This document shows positions 16,746 through 25,970 of a stretch of 60,118 bases of DNA, in pieces. Numbering within the stretch: position 1 is the stretch's first letter; each line of letters begins with the position of its first letter. The DNA is from Candidatus Caldatribacterium californiense OP9-cSCG (lineage in GTDB: Bacteria > Atribacterota > Atribacteria > Atribacterales > Caldatribacteriaceae). The notes beneath the pieces were generated by a model. It searched no databases, was not told the DNA's origin, and saw nothing but the letters and a program-made list of their open reading frames with translations. The stretch covers positions 1 through 60,118 of the forward strand of contig APKF01000074.1 in the NCBI GenBank assembly GCA_000353875.1, in the 5' to 3' direction. Both the position numbers and the translations under genes were made by a program.

Positions 16746-17450
16746 GTGAAACAGCACATCGCCATTGATGGCCCTGCTGGAGCGGGGAAAAGCACGGTTG
16801 CCCGGCTTCTTGCCCGGCGGCTTGGTTACCTCTACCTCGATACCGGGGCTTTCTACCGGGCTGTAACGCTGCACTTCCTCGAGCTCGGTCTGGGAAAGGA
16901 GGACCTGGAAAGGGGGGAAATTGCCCGTTTCCTCCAGTCCGTACGCATCGACATTTACCCCGGGGACGAGACCAGGATTTTCCTGAACGGTCGAGATGTT
17001 TCCCGGGACATCCGGACTCCTGAAGTCGACGCACTCGTCTCCTATGTGGCAAAAGCACCCGAAGTGCGGGACTTTCTCAGGGAAGTGCAGCGGCATATTG
17101 CGCTCTCCCGGCCCTCGGTGGTCGAGGGAAGAGACATCGGAACGGTTATCCTTCCTGAAGCGGACCTCAAGGTTTTCCTCACCGCCCTCCCGGAGGTTCG
17201 GGCCAGGAGGCGATGGCAAGAACTCGCCTTGCGGGGGAAGAAAGTGGATTACAAGGCGGTTTTGAAAAACGTACTGGAGAGAGACAGCATCGATTCCCAG
17301 AGGTCCTGTGCTCCCCTGCAGCAGGCTCAAGACGCGGTGGTCGTTGATACCTCACACCTCACCGTAGAGGAAGTGGTGGAGAAACTCTACATCCTGGCGA
17401 CGGAGGGAAACCATGGAGGTTCGTGTGGCCACCTCTTTCGGATTCTGTAA
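16746..17450 (+). CDS. cmk: Cytidylate kinase
   Basis: Cmk phosphorylates CMP and dCMP. The 234-residue product carries AIDGPAGAGKSTVARLLARR (P-loop), YLDTGAFYRAVT, GRDVSRDIRTPEV, VVEGRDIGTVILPEA (NMP-binding) and RDSIDSQRSCAPL. GTG 16746 is chosen because the P-loop follows closely; an in-frame TTG at 16734 sits almost on top of a GAGGAGG and is less likely. Order aroA-cmk-ispH is frequent in Gram-positive and deep-branching bacteria. The 3' end overlaps ispH by 38 bases, giving a slightly long C-terminal tail. Confidence 0.95.
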   Translation: MKQHIAIDGPAGAGKSTVARLLARRLGYLYLDTGAFYRAVTLHFLELGLGKEDLERGEIARFLQSVRIDIYPGDETRIFLNGRDVSRDIRTPEVDALVSYVAKAPEVRDFLREVQRHIALSRPSVVEGRDIGTVILPEADLKVFLTALPEVRARRRWQELALRGKKVDYKAVLKNVLERDSIDSQRSCAPLQQAQDAVVVDTSHLTVEEVVEKLYILATEGNHGGSCGHLFRIL

Positions 17451-18264
17451 GGGGGTACGGCAGGCCTTCGCGCTTGCGGAGCGCTCTTTTGAGCTTGGGA
17501 GCCCGGTGTACTTTCTGGGAGAGCTCGTGCACAACCACGACGCCATGGAAACGTTTCGTGCCAGAGGTGCCCGCATCGTCGAGAACCCCGAGGAGATTCC
17601 TTCCGGGGCTGTCGTGGTCACCCGGTCCCATGGGATACCGAAGGACGTATGGGAAGGGCTCCTGAAGAAGAATGCGACCATCGTCGACACAACCTGCCCA
17701 AAGGTGAAACGGGTTCAGGTTCTGGCCCGGCGACTTGAGGAGGAGGGGTACCACCTTGTGGTCTTTGGAAAGGCTTCGCACCCCGAGGTTCAGGCCCTTC
17801 TGAGCGTCCTCAAAAAGCAAGCGCAGGTCGTTGCAGCCCCAGAAGAGTGGCAGAAAGTCTTTGCTGTGGACCACCAGGGTCCCTTTGCTGTGCTGGCCCA
17901 GACAACCTTTCCCAGCGTTCTTTTGCAACAATTCGAGAACTGGGTTCGGGAGCAAGGCCTCTTGGGGGTTCGGATAGTCCACACCCTCTGCGATGAAACC
18001 GAAAAGCGCCAGAGGGAGCTTGAGCAAAACCTGGAACAAAATCCGGGGGATGTGGTTATTGTTGTTGGAGGAAAGCACAGTGCCAATACCCGTTCACTCT
18101 TTGTCCTCGCCGAAAGGCGAGGGGTGCCGGTGTTTTGGGTGGAGAACGCCGCCGAGCTCCGATTGCTTTCGCTCCCAAAGAGGGTATCGTTTTTCGTCAC
18201 AAGCGGCACGTCAACTCCGGACTGGGTTGTTCAGGAAGTCGTCGCCTACCTCCAGTCCCTGTAG
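17413..18264 (+). CDS. ispH: 4-hydroxy-3-methylbut-2-enyl diphosphate reductase
   Basis: IspH is the last enzyme of the MEP isoprenoid route and reduces HMBPP to IPP and DMAPP with a [4Fe-4S] cluster. The 283-residue protein has the three cluster cysteines in FGFCKGVR (about 12), DTTCPKV (about 96) and TLCDET (about 194), plus ELVHNHDAME, RSHGIP, GKASHPEV, VVGGKHSANTRSL and the end TSGTSTPDWV. With dxr and ispG further along, the window holds three steps of the pathway. Confidence 0.97.
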   Translation: MEVRVATSFGFCKGVRQAFALAERSFELGSPVYFLGELVHNHDAMETFRARGARIVENPEEIPSGAVVVTRSHGIPKDVWEGLLKKNATIVDTTCPKVKRVQVLARRLEEEGYHLVVFGKASHPEVQALLSVLKKQAQVVAAPEEWQKVFAVDHQGPFAVLAQTTFPSVLLQQFENWVREQGLLGVRIVHTLCDETEKRQRELEQNLEQNPGDVVIVVGGKHSANTRSLFVLAERRGVPVFWVENAAELRLLSLPKRVSFFVTSGTSTPDWVVQEVVAYLQSL

Positions 18265-18282
18265 TGTTGGGGTTCTTTGGCC

Positions 18283-19665
18283 ATGAGGGATAACTTTCCT
18301 CTCTGCGTCCTTGTCGGAAGGACGAATGTGGGCAAGTCGACCCTTTTCAACCTCCTTGTGGGTGAACGGGTCGCCATCGTGGACCCCACCCCGGGTGTCA
18401 CCCGGGATTGGATTGAACGTGTGGTGTCGGTGAAAGGTCTTGCGATACGCCTGGTGGACACCGGAGGGATATCCCTGGGAGAGGAAGGATTGCAAAAGGC
18501 AGTGGAGGAGCGTGTCTGGCGGCTCGTTGACGAAGCCCAGCTTGTCCTTTTTCTCGTCGACGGGCGGGTACCACTGACTAGGGTGGAGGCCGAGGTCATT
18601 GCCACACTTCGCAGGAAGCAGCGACCATTCTTTGTGGTAGTGAACAAACGCGAGGGCCTCACCCATGAGCCACCTCCTCCTGAGATTCTCGAGCTTGGGG
18701 GAGGAAAGGTTTTCCAGATTTCCGCAAAGCATGGAGATGGCGTTGCCCGCCTCAAGGAGGCCATCTTCCGAGAACTCAAGGAATTCAGGAATCCCAAAGC
18801 CTCTGCGATATCCCTTTCAGGAGGCATTCCTGTGGCCATTGTGGGGAAACCCAACGTGGGCAAATCGACGCTTTTTAATAGCCTCCTCGGGGAGGAACGG
18901 GCTATCGTGAGTCCGATGCCTGGAACCACGAGGGATGCCGTTGAAGCCCCGTTGCGAGGATCCTACGGCTACTACCTTCTTGTGGATACCGCTGGCCTCC
19001 CCAGGAGGAAAAACATCCGGGATCGGGTCACGCTGTACGCAACGTTCCGGACCACGGAACGCCTTGCCGACGCTGAGCTCTGTCTTCTTGTCCTTGATCC
19101 CTTTCAGGGTGTGACCCGCCAGGATCGGAGAATTGCCGGAGAAATTGCCCGACTGCACAAATGTTGTATCGTGTTCGTGAATAAAGTCGACGCGCTCCTT
19201 GCTAAAAACCCCAACCTGTCTCCGGCGGAACTCTGCAAGAGGGCCCGTGTCGACCTTCCCGCCCTCCACTACGCGGCATTCCGCGCCGGCTCAGCCCTTG
19301 ATGCCTCCTCGGTTCGAGAAGAACTCCTCCCCCTCATGGCCGGTGTGGTCACCCGTTTCCACCAGACGGTTCGAGAAGACGTCCTCAACGGGAGAGTCCG
19401 GGAAAGGATTCACCGGCAGCTCTCTGTGCTTCCCAGAAGAAGGAAACCCCGCCTTGAGATGCTTCTCCAGCAGGGTGTAGCTCCACCCCATTTCCTCGCG
19501 GTGGTGGAGGGTGTCCGGGAAAAGGACGAGGAAAAACAGTGTCTGAACATCATCGAGAAGGTCCTGCGAGAGGAGATGGACTGGGAAGGTGTACCGCTTC
19601 GAATCACAGTGCAGCGAAAAGGAGAGAGAGTACCTCAGAGCGTACTGGAACTATCTCCAGAATGA
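18283..19665 (+). CDS. der: Ribosome biogenesis GTPase Der (EngA)
   Basis: Der has two tandem GTPase domains and a KH-like domain and acts in 50S subunit maturation. Here GTPase 1 has GRTNVGKSTLFN, DTGG and NKRE; GTPase 2 (from about residue 185) has GKPNVGKSTLFN, PGTTRDAVE, DTAGLPRR and NKVD. The C-terminal KH-like part runs from about 350. At 460 residues it is of normal length. ATG 18283 is preferred over an in-frame TTG two codons earlier. The gene ends inside the first codons of xerC (77-base overlap). Confidence 0.95.
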   Translation: MRDNFPLCVLVGRTNVGKSTLFNLLVGERVAIVDPTPGVTRDWIERVVSVKGLAIRLVDTGGISLGEEGLQKAVEERVWRLVDEAQLVLFLVDGRVPLTRVEAEVIATLRRKQRPFFVVVNKREGLTHEPPPPEILELGGGKVFQISAKHGDGVARLKEAIFRELKEFRNPKASAISLSGGIPVAIVGKPNVGKSTLFNSLLGEERAIVSPMPGTTRDAVEAPLRGSYGYYLLVDTAGLPRRKNIRDRVTLYATFRTTERLADAELCLLVLDPFQGVTRQDRRIAGEIARLHKCCIVFVNKVDALLAKNPNLSPAELCKRARVDLPALHYAAFRAGSALDASSVREELLPLMAGVVTRFHQTVREDVLNGRVRERIHRQLSVLPRRRKPRLEMLLQQGVAPPHFLAVVEGVREKDEEKQCLNIIEKVLREEMDWEGVPLRITVQRKGERVPQSVLELSPE

Positions 19666-20544
19666 GCGACGGTGTTCTCCCCACACCCTGGAGAACTATT
19701 TTCGTGTTCTTGGTCAATTCGTGGAATTCCTGCGGACCCGGGGGAAAGACCTCTGCCTCGTGGACACCCAGGATGTGAATGACTTCTTCGTGCATCTCCG
19801 CGTGCACCGGAATTTAAAACGGATTTCTCAGAGTCACCGTGCTTCGGTCCTTCGGAGCTTTTTCCGGTTCCTGCGCCGCCGTGGTTTCCTCTCGGAGAAT
19901 CCCTGCGATGGTCTCGGACAGCTCCGCGTGGAGAAAAAGCTCCCCCAGTTTCTGACCCAGGAAGAAGTTGCAAAGATCCTCGATACCCTGAAACGGGAAA
20001 GAGATGAACATCCTGGAGATTTCTCTTGTGCAAGAAACTGGGCACTTCTTGAGCTCCTCTACGCAAGTGGTGTGCGGGTGAGCGAGGCTTCCCGGATAAA
20101 GCTTGAAGACATAGACTTCGCAAAAAACACAATCCGGGTGCGAGGAAAGGGGGGAAAGAACGAATCGTTCCTTTCAATGAAGCCACAAAAAAGGCCCTGG
20201 AGACGTATCTTGAGCTGTGGAGCACCGCCTTCCCAAAAGCCGAATTCCTCTTCGTGAACCGTTCCGGAGAACCCCTCACGCCCCGGGGGATCAGGAACAT
20301 CGTGGACAGTGCAGCAAGTAGAGCCGGCATCTGGGGGAAGAGGGTTTTCCCCCACATCTTCCGGCACAGTTTCGCTACCCACTTCCTTGCCGGCGGGGGT
20401 GAACTGCGCGTCATCCAAGAAGCTCTGGGGCATTCAAGTTTGTCCACAACTCAGGTGTACACTCACCTTGATTGGGATAAAATGAAAAAGGTGTACGAGA
20501 ACGCCCATCCTCACGCCCGGAGAGCGAGGGAGAAGAAGACGTGA
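19589..20544 (+). CDS. xerC: Tyrosine recombinase XerC (CodV-like), frameshifted
   Basis: Xer recombinases resolve chromosome dimers at dif. The first frame (GTG 19589 to the stop at 20255-20257) gives the SAM-like N-terminal domain (SPHTLENYFRVLGQFVEFL) and the catalytic arginine in SGVRVSEASRIKLEDIDF. After RVRGKGGK it loses homology. The frame from about 20160 gives the expected ERIVPFNEATKKALETYLEL, then PHIFRHSFATHFL (HxxR), ALGHSSLSTTQVYTH (second His and Tyr nucleophile). One base appears missing within GGGGGGAAAGAAC at 20149-20161 (AAG-AAC-GA for AAG-GAA-CGA). Repaired length is 318. The xerC-hslV-hslU order matches the Bacillus codV-clpQ-clpY unit. Confidence 0.87.
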
Positions 20545-21083
20545 TGCGCGCAACTACTGTCATTGCCGTCCTGAAAGATGGAAAAGGCGCAATGGCCTGT
20601 GACGGTCAGGTGACCATGAACGAGGCCGTTCTGAAACGGGGAGCCAGGAAGATCCGACGGCTCTACCAGGATAGGGTACTGGCAGGCTTTGCAGGGAGTG
20701 GGGCTGACTGTCTGACCCTGCTTGAACGCCTCGAGGAAAAGCTCAACACGTACGGTGGCAATCTCCCCCGTGCGGCGATAGAACTGGCGAAGATGTGGCG
20801 TACCGATAAAGTGCTGCGCCAGCTGGATGCGCTGCTTTTGGCCATGGACACTTCCCATATCTTCCTTATCTCCGGTCGGGGTGATGTGGTCGAACCTGAT
20901 GAACCGGTGGCCGCCATCGGCTCAGGAGGAAACTACGCCCTGGCAGCGGCAAAGGCGCTTCTGCGCCACACCAACCTCGAGGCCCGGGACATTGCCCGTA
21001 TCGCCCTCCAGATTGCCTCGGAAATCTGTATTTACACCAACGACAATGTCTTTCTGGAAACCTTAGGGGAGGAAAGAACGTGA
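20544..21083 (+). CDS. hslV: ATP-dependent protease peptidase subunit HslV (ClpQ)
   Basis: HslV is the proteasome-like N-terminal-threonine hydrolase of the HslUV protease. The 179-residue protein begins [13 protein letters not shown], so processing before the first Thr would expose the catalytic residue. [48 protein letters not shown] and YTNDNV are family motifs. ATG 20544 follows GGGAG and overlaps the xerC stop by one base. The end overlaps hslU (TGATG). Confidence 0.96.
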   Translation: MRATTVIAVLKDGKGAMACDGQVTMNEAVLKRGARKIRRLYQDRVLAGFAGSGADCLTLLERLEEKLNTYGGNLPRAAIELAKMWRTDKVLRQLDALLLAMDTSHIFLISGRGDVVEPDEPVAAIGSGGNYALAAAKALLRHTNLEARDIARIALQIASEICIYTNDNVFLETLGEERT

Positions 21084-22459
21084 TGGAGGAGAGTCTCACC
21101 CCGGAGGAAATCGTACGGGAACTTGATAAATACATCGTGGGGCAAAGTGAAGCCAAAAAGTGTGTGGCTATTGCCCTCAGAAACCGGATGCGACGGCGGA
21201 TGCTCCCTCCAGAAATTGCTGAGGAAATCACCCCAAAGAACATCATCATGATCGGTCCGACAGGAGTTGGGAAAACAGAAATCGCCCGTCGTATTGCAAA
21301 ACTCACCAATGCACCGTTTCTGAAAGTGGAGGCGACGAAGTTTACCGAAGTCGGATATGTGGGCCGGGATGTGGAATCCATCATCCGGGATCTCACCGAG
21401 CTTGCCATTCGCATGGTGAAAAACGAACGCATCAAGACTCAGGAGGAGAGAGTGCGAGAAATCGTGGAGGAAAGAATCCTTGACGCTCTTATGGCCCAGG
21501 ATTCTGGAAGGGACGAGGAAGCAGACCTCGAAAGCTCGCCCCGGGTGGATGTAGTATGGCCGACAGTCTCTGCTTCGCTTGCCAGGACTCGGGAAAAACT
21601 CCGGGAGAAACTTCGCAGGGGAGAGCTTGAAGAACGTATCATTGAGATCGAGGTTGAAGAAAGCTCTTTTCCAGTGGAATTTGTGGCTGCAAGTGGCATG
21701 GAAAGTCTGGGCATTGACTTGCGGGACGTTTTCGGAAGCCTCTTCCCACCTCGAAGGAAGCGAAAGCGAATGAAGATCAAGGATGCCCGGGAGGTTCTTT
21801 TCAACCAGGAGGTTCAGAGAGCTATCGATATGGACGACGTCGTGCAGGAGGCCATCCGAAGGGTGGAGGAAACAGGCATCGTCTTCATCGACGAAATCGA
21901 CAAAATCGTCTCCCCTCCGGGAGGAGGATATGGCCCGGACGTCTCCCGGGGTGGCGTGCAGCGGGATCTCCTTCCCATCGTTGAGGGTTCGACAGTTCTG
22001 ACAAAACACGGTCCTGTTCGGACAAACCATATCCTCTTCATTGCTGCGGGAGCCTTTTCTCAGTCTAAACCTTCAGACCTCCTTCCCGAGCTCCAGGGAC
22101 GTTTCCCCATCCGGGTAGAGCTCTCTCCACTCTCCGAAGAGGACCTGTACCGCATCCTCGTTGAGCCGTACAACTCCCTGGTGAAACAGTACAAGGCCTT
22201 GCTATCCACCGAAGGGGTTTCCATTGACTTTACCGAGGACGCCCTCCGCGAGATCGCCCACATTGCCTACTCGCTGAACGAAAAGATGGAGAACATCGGA
22301 GCGCGGAGGCTGTACACCGTTGTGGAAAAGGTCCTCCAGGACATCTCGTTCAACGCACCGCGTCTTAAGGGGCAGCACATCGTGATCGACCGGGAGTACG
22401 TCAGAAAACAGCTCCAGGATATCCTCAAGGATGAAGACGTCACAAGGTACATTCTCTGA
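21083..22459 (+). CDS. hslU: ATP-dependent protease ATPase subunit HslU (ClpY)
   Basis: HslU is the AAA+ unfoldase that feeds substrates to HslV. The 458-residue sequence has the N-terminal [17 protein letters not shown], Walker [10 protein letters not shown], the pore loop region with the GYVGRDVES motif, Walker [12 protein letters not shown], the [13 protein letters not shown] sensor region, and the C-terminal [12 protein letters not shown]. It ends RYIL, the typical hydrophobic C-terminal tail that docks into HslV. A GGAGG lies ten bases before ATG 21083. It is followed by the only sizeable gap in this block, which carries the rpsB promoter. Confidence 0.97.
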   Translation: MEESLTPEEIVRELDKYIVGQSEAKKCVAIALRNRMRRRMLPPEIAEEITPKNIIMIGPTGVGKTEIARRIAKLTNAPFLKVEATKFTEVGYVGRDVESIIRDLTELAIRMVKNERIKTQEERVREIVEERILDALMAQDSGRDEEADLESSPRVDVVWPTVSASLARTREKLREKLRRGELEERIIEIEVEESSFPVEFVAASGMESLGIDLRDVFGSLFPPRRKRKRMKIKDAREVLFNQEVQRAIDMDDVVQEAIRRVEETGIVFIDEIDKIVSPPGGGYGPDVSRGGVQRDLLPIVEGSTVLTKHGPVRTNHILFIAAGAFSQSKPSDLLPELQGRFPIRVELSPLSEEDLYRILVEPYNSLVKQYKALLSTEGVSIDFTEDALREIAHIAYSLNEKMENIGARRLYTVVEKVLQDISFNAPRLKGQHIVIDREYVRKQLQDILKDEDVTRYIL

Positions 22460-22469
22460 TGAGGGGGAC

Positions 22470-22499
22470 TTGTGGCGTTCCTGCCCTTCGTGCTATACT
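22470..22499 (+). promoter_or_regulatory. Probable sigma-70-type promoter for the rpsB operon
   Basis: TTGTGG at 22470-22475 and TATACT at 22494-22499 are separated by 18 bases, in the 131-base gap between hslU and rpsB. The -10 element is close to consensus. It would give a leader of roughly 85 bases before the rpsB ATG, which contains the inverted repeat annotated next. Seen in sequence; activity is inferred. Confidence 0.55.
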
Positions 22500-22521
22500 T
22501 ACCCAGGTTTTGAGCACGCAT

Positions 22522-22559
22522 GCGGGGAACCCTCCGGTGCCTTTTATGGTTCTCCCCGC
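22522..22559 (+). promoter_or_regulatory. Stem-loop in the rpsB leader, possible translational control element
   Basis: GCGGGGAACC pairs with GGTTCTCCCCGC across about 16 bases, with a small bulge, giving a strong GC-rich hairpin in the presumed 5' leader. It is not followed by a T run, so it is unlikely to be an intrinsic terminator. Ribosomal protein S2 controls its own operon through its leader in some bacteria, so an S2-binding element is one possible reading. A ribosome binding site GGAAGGAGG follows before ATG 22591. Confidence 0.4.
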
Positions 22560-22590
22560 AGAGGAAAAAAACCGGAAGGAGGATCGGCCT

Positions 22591-23396
22591 ATGGCTGTTG
22601 TTACCATGAAGCAGCTGCTTGAGGCAGGGGTCCACTTCGGCCACCAGACCCGGCGATGGAACCCCAAAATGAAGCCGTATATCTTCACCGAGCGGAATAA
22701 TATCTACATTATCGACCTGCAGAAAACCGTCGAGCTCACCGAAAAAGCGTACAACTTCGTGAAAGAACTCGCCCGCCAGGGTGGTACGGTGCTCTTTGTG
22801 GGGACGAAAAAGCAGGCTCAGGAAGCCATCCAGCAGGAAGCTCAGCGCTGTGGCATGTTCTACGTCAACCAGCGCTGGCTGGGCGGCATGCTCACGAATT
22901 TCGCCACCATCCGGAAGAGCATCGAACGCCTGAAGAACATCGAGGCCATGGAGGCCAGAGGGCTTCTGGAGAAGCTCCCGAAAAAAGAGGTCATGCAGCT
23001 TCTCAAGAGGAAAGCCCGCCTGGTGAAGTACCTGAGTGGTATCCGGGATATGGAACGTTTACCTGATTGCCTGTTCATCGTCGATCCCCGCAGGGAGCGA
23101 AATGCCGTTCTTGAGGCCCGTCGTCTGGGGATCCCTATCGTTGCCATCGTGGACACGAATTGCGACCCAGATGAAATCGACTACGTCATCCCGGGCAACG
23201 ACGACGCCATTCGTGCCATCCGTCTTTTCGCCTCTCTCATTGCCGATGCCGTCATCGCGTCATCGAAGGCCGGAGGCTGGCCACAGAGGGCGCTGACGTT
23301 GTGCCCACCACGGGAGTCGCCATCCCTGAGGAAACCCAAGAGGAGGCTTCAGTCATCCTTGAAGAACTTGAGGAGCTTGAGGAGGAAGAACAATGA
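22591..23396 (+). CDS. rpsB: 30S ribosomal protein S2, frameshifted by an 8-bp tandem duplication
   Basis: S2 is obvious from [52 protein letters not shown] and [13 protein letters not shown]. After SLIADAVI the frame as given reads an unrelated basic tail to a stop at 23458-23460. The expected continuation [21 protein letters not shown] with an acidic [11 protein letters not shown] end is in another frame and stops at 23394-23396, overlapping tsf by ATGA. The sequence CGTCATCG occurs twice in tandem at 23250-23265; deleting one copy restores a 265-residue S2 exactly. The ATG at 22591 follows GGAAGGAGG. S2 is essential, so either this is an assembly artefact or the tail-swapped protein is tolerated. 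Confidence 0.92.
23250..23265 (+). repeat. 8-bp perfect tandem duplication CGTCATCG x2 inside rpsB
   Basis: Copy 1 is 23250-23257 and copy 2 is 23258-23265. The unit is not a multiple of three and falls exactly where S2 homology leaves the frame. It looks like a slippage-type insertion or a local assembly duplication. Confidence 0.9.
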
Positions 23397-23998
23397 GCGT
23401 CAACAGCAAAGACATTTTAGAACTCAGGAATCGAACCGGTGCAGGGGTCATGGACTGTAAGAAGGCCCTTCTCGAGGCAGGGGGAGACCTGGAAAAAGCC
23501 TGTGAGATTCTCCGCCGGAAAGGCATCGAGATTGCAGCAAAAAAGAAAGAACGCACCACCCGGGAGGGGTTGATTGGCGCTTACGTCCACACGGATGGGA
23601 AAATCGGAGTGCTCGTTGAGGTGAACTGTGAAACAGACTTTGTTGCCCGAACAGAGGAATTCCGAAACCTCGTCAAGGAGCTCTCACTGCAGATCGCCGC
23701 GCAGGCACCTCGCTGGATTGCTCCCGAGGACGTTCCTGAGGACGTCCGAAAGAGTGAGGAAAGCTTCTACTGGGAAGAGCTGAAGGAAAGCAACAAGCCT
23801 GAGGAAGTGAAGCGGAAGATTGTGGAAGGGAAGATGAAGAAGTTCTACGAGGAGCACTGCCTCCTCGAACAGGAGTACATCCGTGACCCTGAGAAGAAGG
23901 TGAAGGACCTTCTCGTTGAGGCCATCGCCAAACTCGGGGAGAACATCGTTGTGCGGCGTTTTGTCCGCTTTAAGCTGGGTGAAGGAGATGACGAGTGA
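23393..23998 (+). CDS. tsf: Translation elongation factor Ts
   Basis: EF-Ts exchanges nucleotide on EF-Tu. The 201-residue protein has the N-terminal UBA-like domain with [26 protein letters not shown] and the core motif [17 protein letters not shown]; it belongs to the short form (about 200 residues) found in many non-proteobacterial lineages. It ends with [19 protein letters not shown]. The ATGA junction with the restored rpsB frame and an 11-base overlap with pyrH show tight coupling. Confidence 0.96.
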   Translation: MSVNSKDILELRNRTGAGVMDCKKALLEAGGDLEKACEILRRKGIEIAAKKKERTTREGLIGAYVHTDGKIGVLVEVNCETDFVARTEEFRNLVKELSLQIAAQAPRWIAPEDVPEDVRKSEESFYWEELKESNKPEEVKRKIVEGKMKKFYEEHCLLEQEYIRDPEKKVKDLLVEAIAKLGENIVVRRFVRFKLGEGDDE

Positions 23999-24722
23999 TT
24001 CATTGCGCTTCAAAAGAATCCTTCTGAAACTCTCGGGGGAGGCACTTAAAGGGTCTCTCCCTTCGGGAATCGATACACAGGTGCTTGCTTACCTTGCAGC
24101 GGAAATCGATGCTGTTCGATCCCTGGGTGTTGAGGTTGCCGTGGTGGTAGGAGGGGGGAACATCTTTCGGGGAAGGAGTGCTGGAGAAAAGGGCATCAGT
24201 CGGGTTACAGCAGATTACATGGGCATGCTGGCTACAGTCATCAACGCCCTGGCTTTGCAGGATTTCCTCGAAGAGCGGGGAATCCCAACCAGGGTGCAGA
24301 CGGCGATTGAGATGCGAGAGGTAGCAGAACCCTACATCCGGAGAAGAGCCATCCGGCACCTCGAAAAGGGAAGAGTGGTGATCTTTGCCGGTGGAACGGG
24401 GAATCCATATTTCACTACCGATACCGCTGCAGCTCTGCGGGCTGCAGAAATCAAAGCCGATGCCCTCCTGAAAGCCACAAAGGTTGATGGGGTGTACGAG
24501 GCGGATCCTGCCTTTCACAAAGACGCCGCAAAGTTCGACACTCTTGATTACCTCGAGGTCCTCAATCGGGGACTGAGGGTTATGGATTCCACCGCTGTTT
24601 CCCTGTGTATGGAAAACCACATCCCCATCATCATCTTTAATATCAACCAGGCAGGAAATCTCCAGAAGATTGTCACGGGGCATAAGGTTGGAACGCTCGT
24701 GGGGAGGGAAAAGTATGAATGA
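23988..24722 (+). CDS. pyrH: Uridylate kinase
   Basis: The bacterial amino-acid-kinase-type UMP kinase, allosterically controlled by UTP/GTP. The 244-residue protein has [60 protein letters not shown] and [15 protein letters not shown], all family motifs. ATG 23988 is preceded by GAAGGAG; the frame is open further upstream inside tsf, but the homology starts here. Order tsf-pyrH-frr is conserved across bacteria. Confidence 0.97.
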   Translation: MTSDSLRFKRILLKLSGEALKGSLPSGIDTQVLAYLAAEIDAVRSLGVEVAVVVGGGNIFRGRSAGEKGISRVTADYMGMLATVINALALQDFLEERGIPTRVQTAIEMREVAEPYIRRRAIRHLEKGRVVIFAGGTGNPYFTTDTAAALRAAEIKADALLKATKVDGVYEADPAFHKDAAKFDTLDYLEVLNRGLRVMDSTAVSLCMENHIPIIIFNINQAGNLQKIVTGHKVGTLVGREKYE

Positions 24723-25281
24723 ACTCCTGAAACCCCTTCTGAAGGACGTTGAAAAACGCATGAAGCAGGCAGTGAACGTCGTGCGGGAGGAACTCTCCCA
24801 TGTTCGCACCGGCCGGGCGTCTCCTGCACTCGTTGAGCATCTTGAGGTAGAGTACTACGGTACGACGGTGCAGCTCAAACAGATCGCCTCCATTACCACA
24901 CCCGATGCTCGAACCATTCTCATTCAGCCCTGGGATCGCAACGCCCTGCCGCTCATTGAGAAGGCCATCTGGAAATCCGACCTGGGCTTCAATCCCACGG
25001 TTGACGCCACCGTCATACGAGTGAATCTCCCCCCACTCACCGAGGAACGAAGGAAAGAAATCGCTAAGATGGCCAAAAAGATTGTGGAGGATGGGAAGGT
25101 GGCGGTACGGAATCTCCGCCGGGAAGCTAACGAAGAAGTGAAGAAAATGGAGAAAGAGGGCAAAATCTCCGAGGACGAGAGCAAATGGGCCCAGGCCGAG
25201 ATCCAGAAGCTGACCGATGAGCACGTTAATGAACTCGACGGTCTATGGGAGAAGAAGGAAAAAGAGATTATGAGCGTGTGA
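24715..25281 (+). CDS. frr: Ribosome recycling factor
   Basis: RRF, with EF-G, splits terminated ribosomes. The 188-residue length is standard. Sequence marks are [40 protein letters not shown]-like sequence ([23 protein letters not shown]) and the charged coiled-coil end. ATG 24715 overlaps the pyrH stop by 8 bases. The stop overlaps the uppS start (GTGA). Confidence 0.97.
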   Translation: MNELLKPLLKDVEKRMKQAVNVVREELSHVRTGRASPALVEHLEVEYYGTTVQLKQIASITTPDARTILIQPWDRNALPLIEKAIWKSDLGFNPTVDATVIRVNLPPLTEERRKEIAKMAKKIVEDGKVAVRNLRREANEEVKKMEKEGKISEDESKWAQAEIQKLTDEHVNELDGLWEKKEKEIMSV

Positions 25282-25970
25282 GCGTTCTCCTGCAGCATGT
25301 GGCCATCATTATGGATGGTAACGGGCGGTGGGCTGAGCGCCGGGGACTTCCCCGCCTTGAAGGGCATCGAAGGGGTCTTGAAACGGTACGGACTATCGTT
25401 GAAGAAACGGGACGCCTGGGCATCCCATTCCTGACGCTGTATTCTTTCTCTACCGAGAACTGGAGGAGGCCGCTCCAGGAAGTTCAGGGATTGCTTGCAC
25501 TTTTTGAAGAGGCGATACTCCGCTATGGAGAAGAGCTTAAGAGAAACAACGTTCGTGTTCGTTTCCTGGGACGTCGGGAGGGTCTCCCAGAACATCTGAA
25601 GGCCATGATGCACGAGCTTGAGGAGCAAACAGCAATCAACCAAGGTCTTACCCTGAACCTTGCCCTGAATTATGGAGGAAGGGACGAGATCCTTCGGGCG
25701 GTGCAGCGTTTCCAAAAGGCACAGGGAGACTGGTCCACCCTGAGCGAAGAAACATTTCGCGTCTTCCTGGACACGGAGAACCAGCCTGATCCTGATCTCC
25801 TTATCCGTACCGGAGGCGAACAGCGTATCAGCAATTTTCTCCTCTGGCAAATCGCGTACACCGAACTCTGGTTCACTGATACCCTGTGGCCGGATTTCAC
25901 CGTCTCCCATTTCCACCAGGCACTCGAGGATTTCGCCCGGCGAAAAAGGAAGTTCGGAGGTCTTGGTTGA
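25278..25970 (+). CDS. uppS: Undecaprenyl diphosphate synthase (cis-prenyltransferase)
   Basis: UppS builds the C55 lipid carrier for peptidoglycan and other wall polymers. The 230-residue sequence has HVAIIMDGNGRWAERRGLPR, GHRRGLETV, LTLYSFSTENWRRP, LALNYGGRDEI and PDLLIRTGGEQRISNFLLWQ. The GTG at 25278 overlapping the frr stop is preferred to ATG 25245 because this junction type recurs here and the conserved part begins within ten residues of it. It is followed by cdsA as in most bacteria with this cluster. Confidence 0.96.
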   Translation: MSVLLQHVAIIMDGNGRWAERRGLPRLEGHRRGLETVRTIVEETGRLGIPFLTLYSFSTENWRRPLQEVQGLLALFEEAILRYGEELKRNNVRVRFLGRREGLPEHLKAMMHELEEQTAINQGLTLNLALNYGGRDEILRAVQRFQKAQGDWSTLSEETFRVFLDTENQPDPDLLIRTGGEQRISNFLLWQIAYTELWFTDTLWPDFTVSHFHQALEDFARRKRKFGGLG

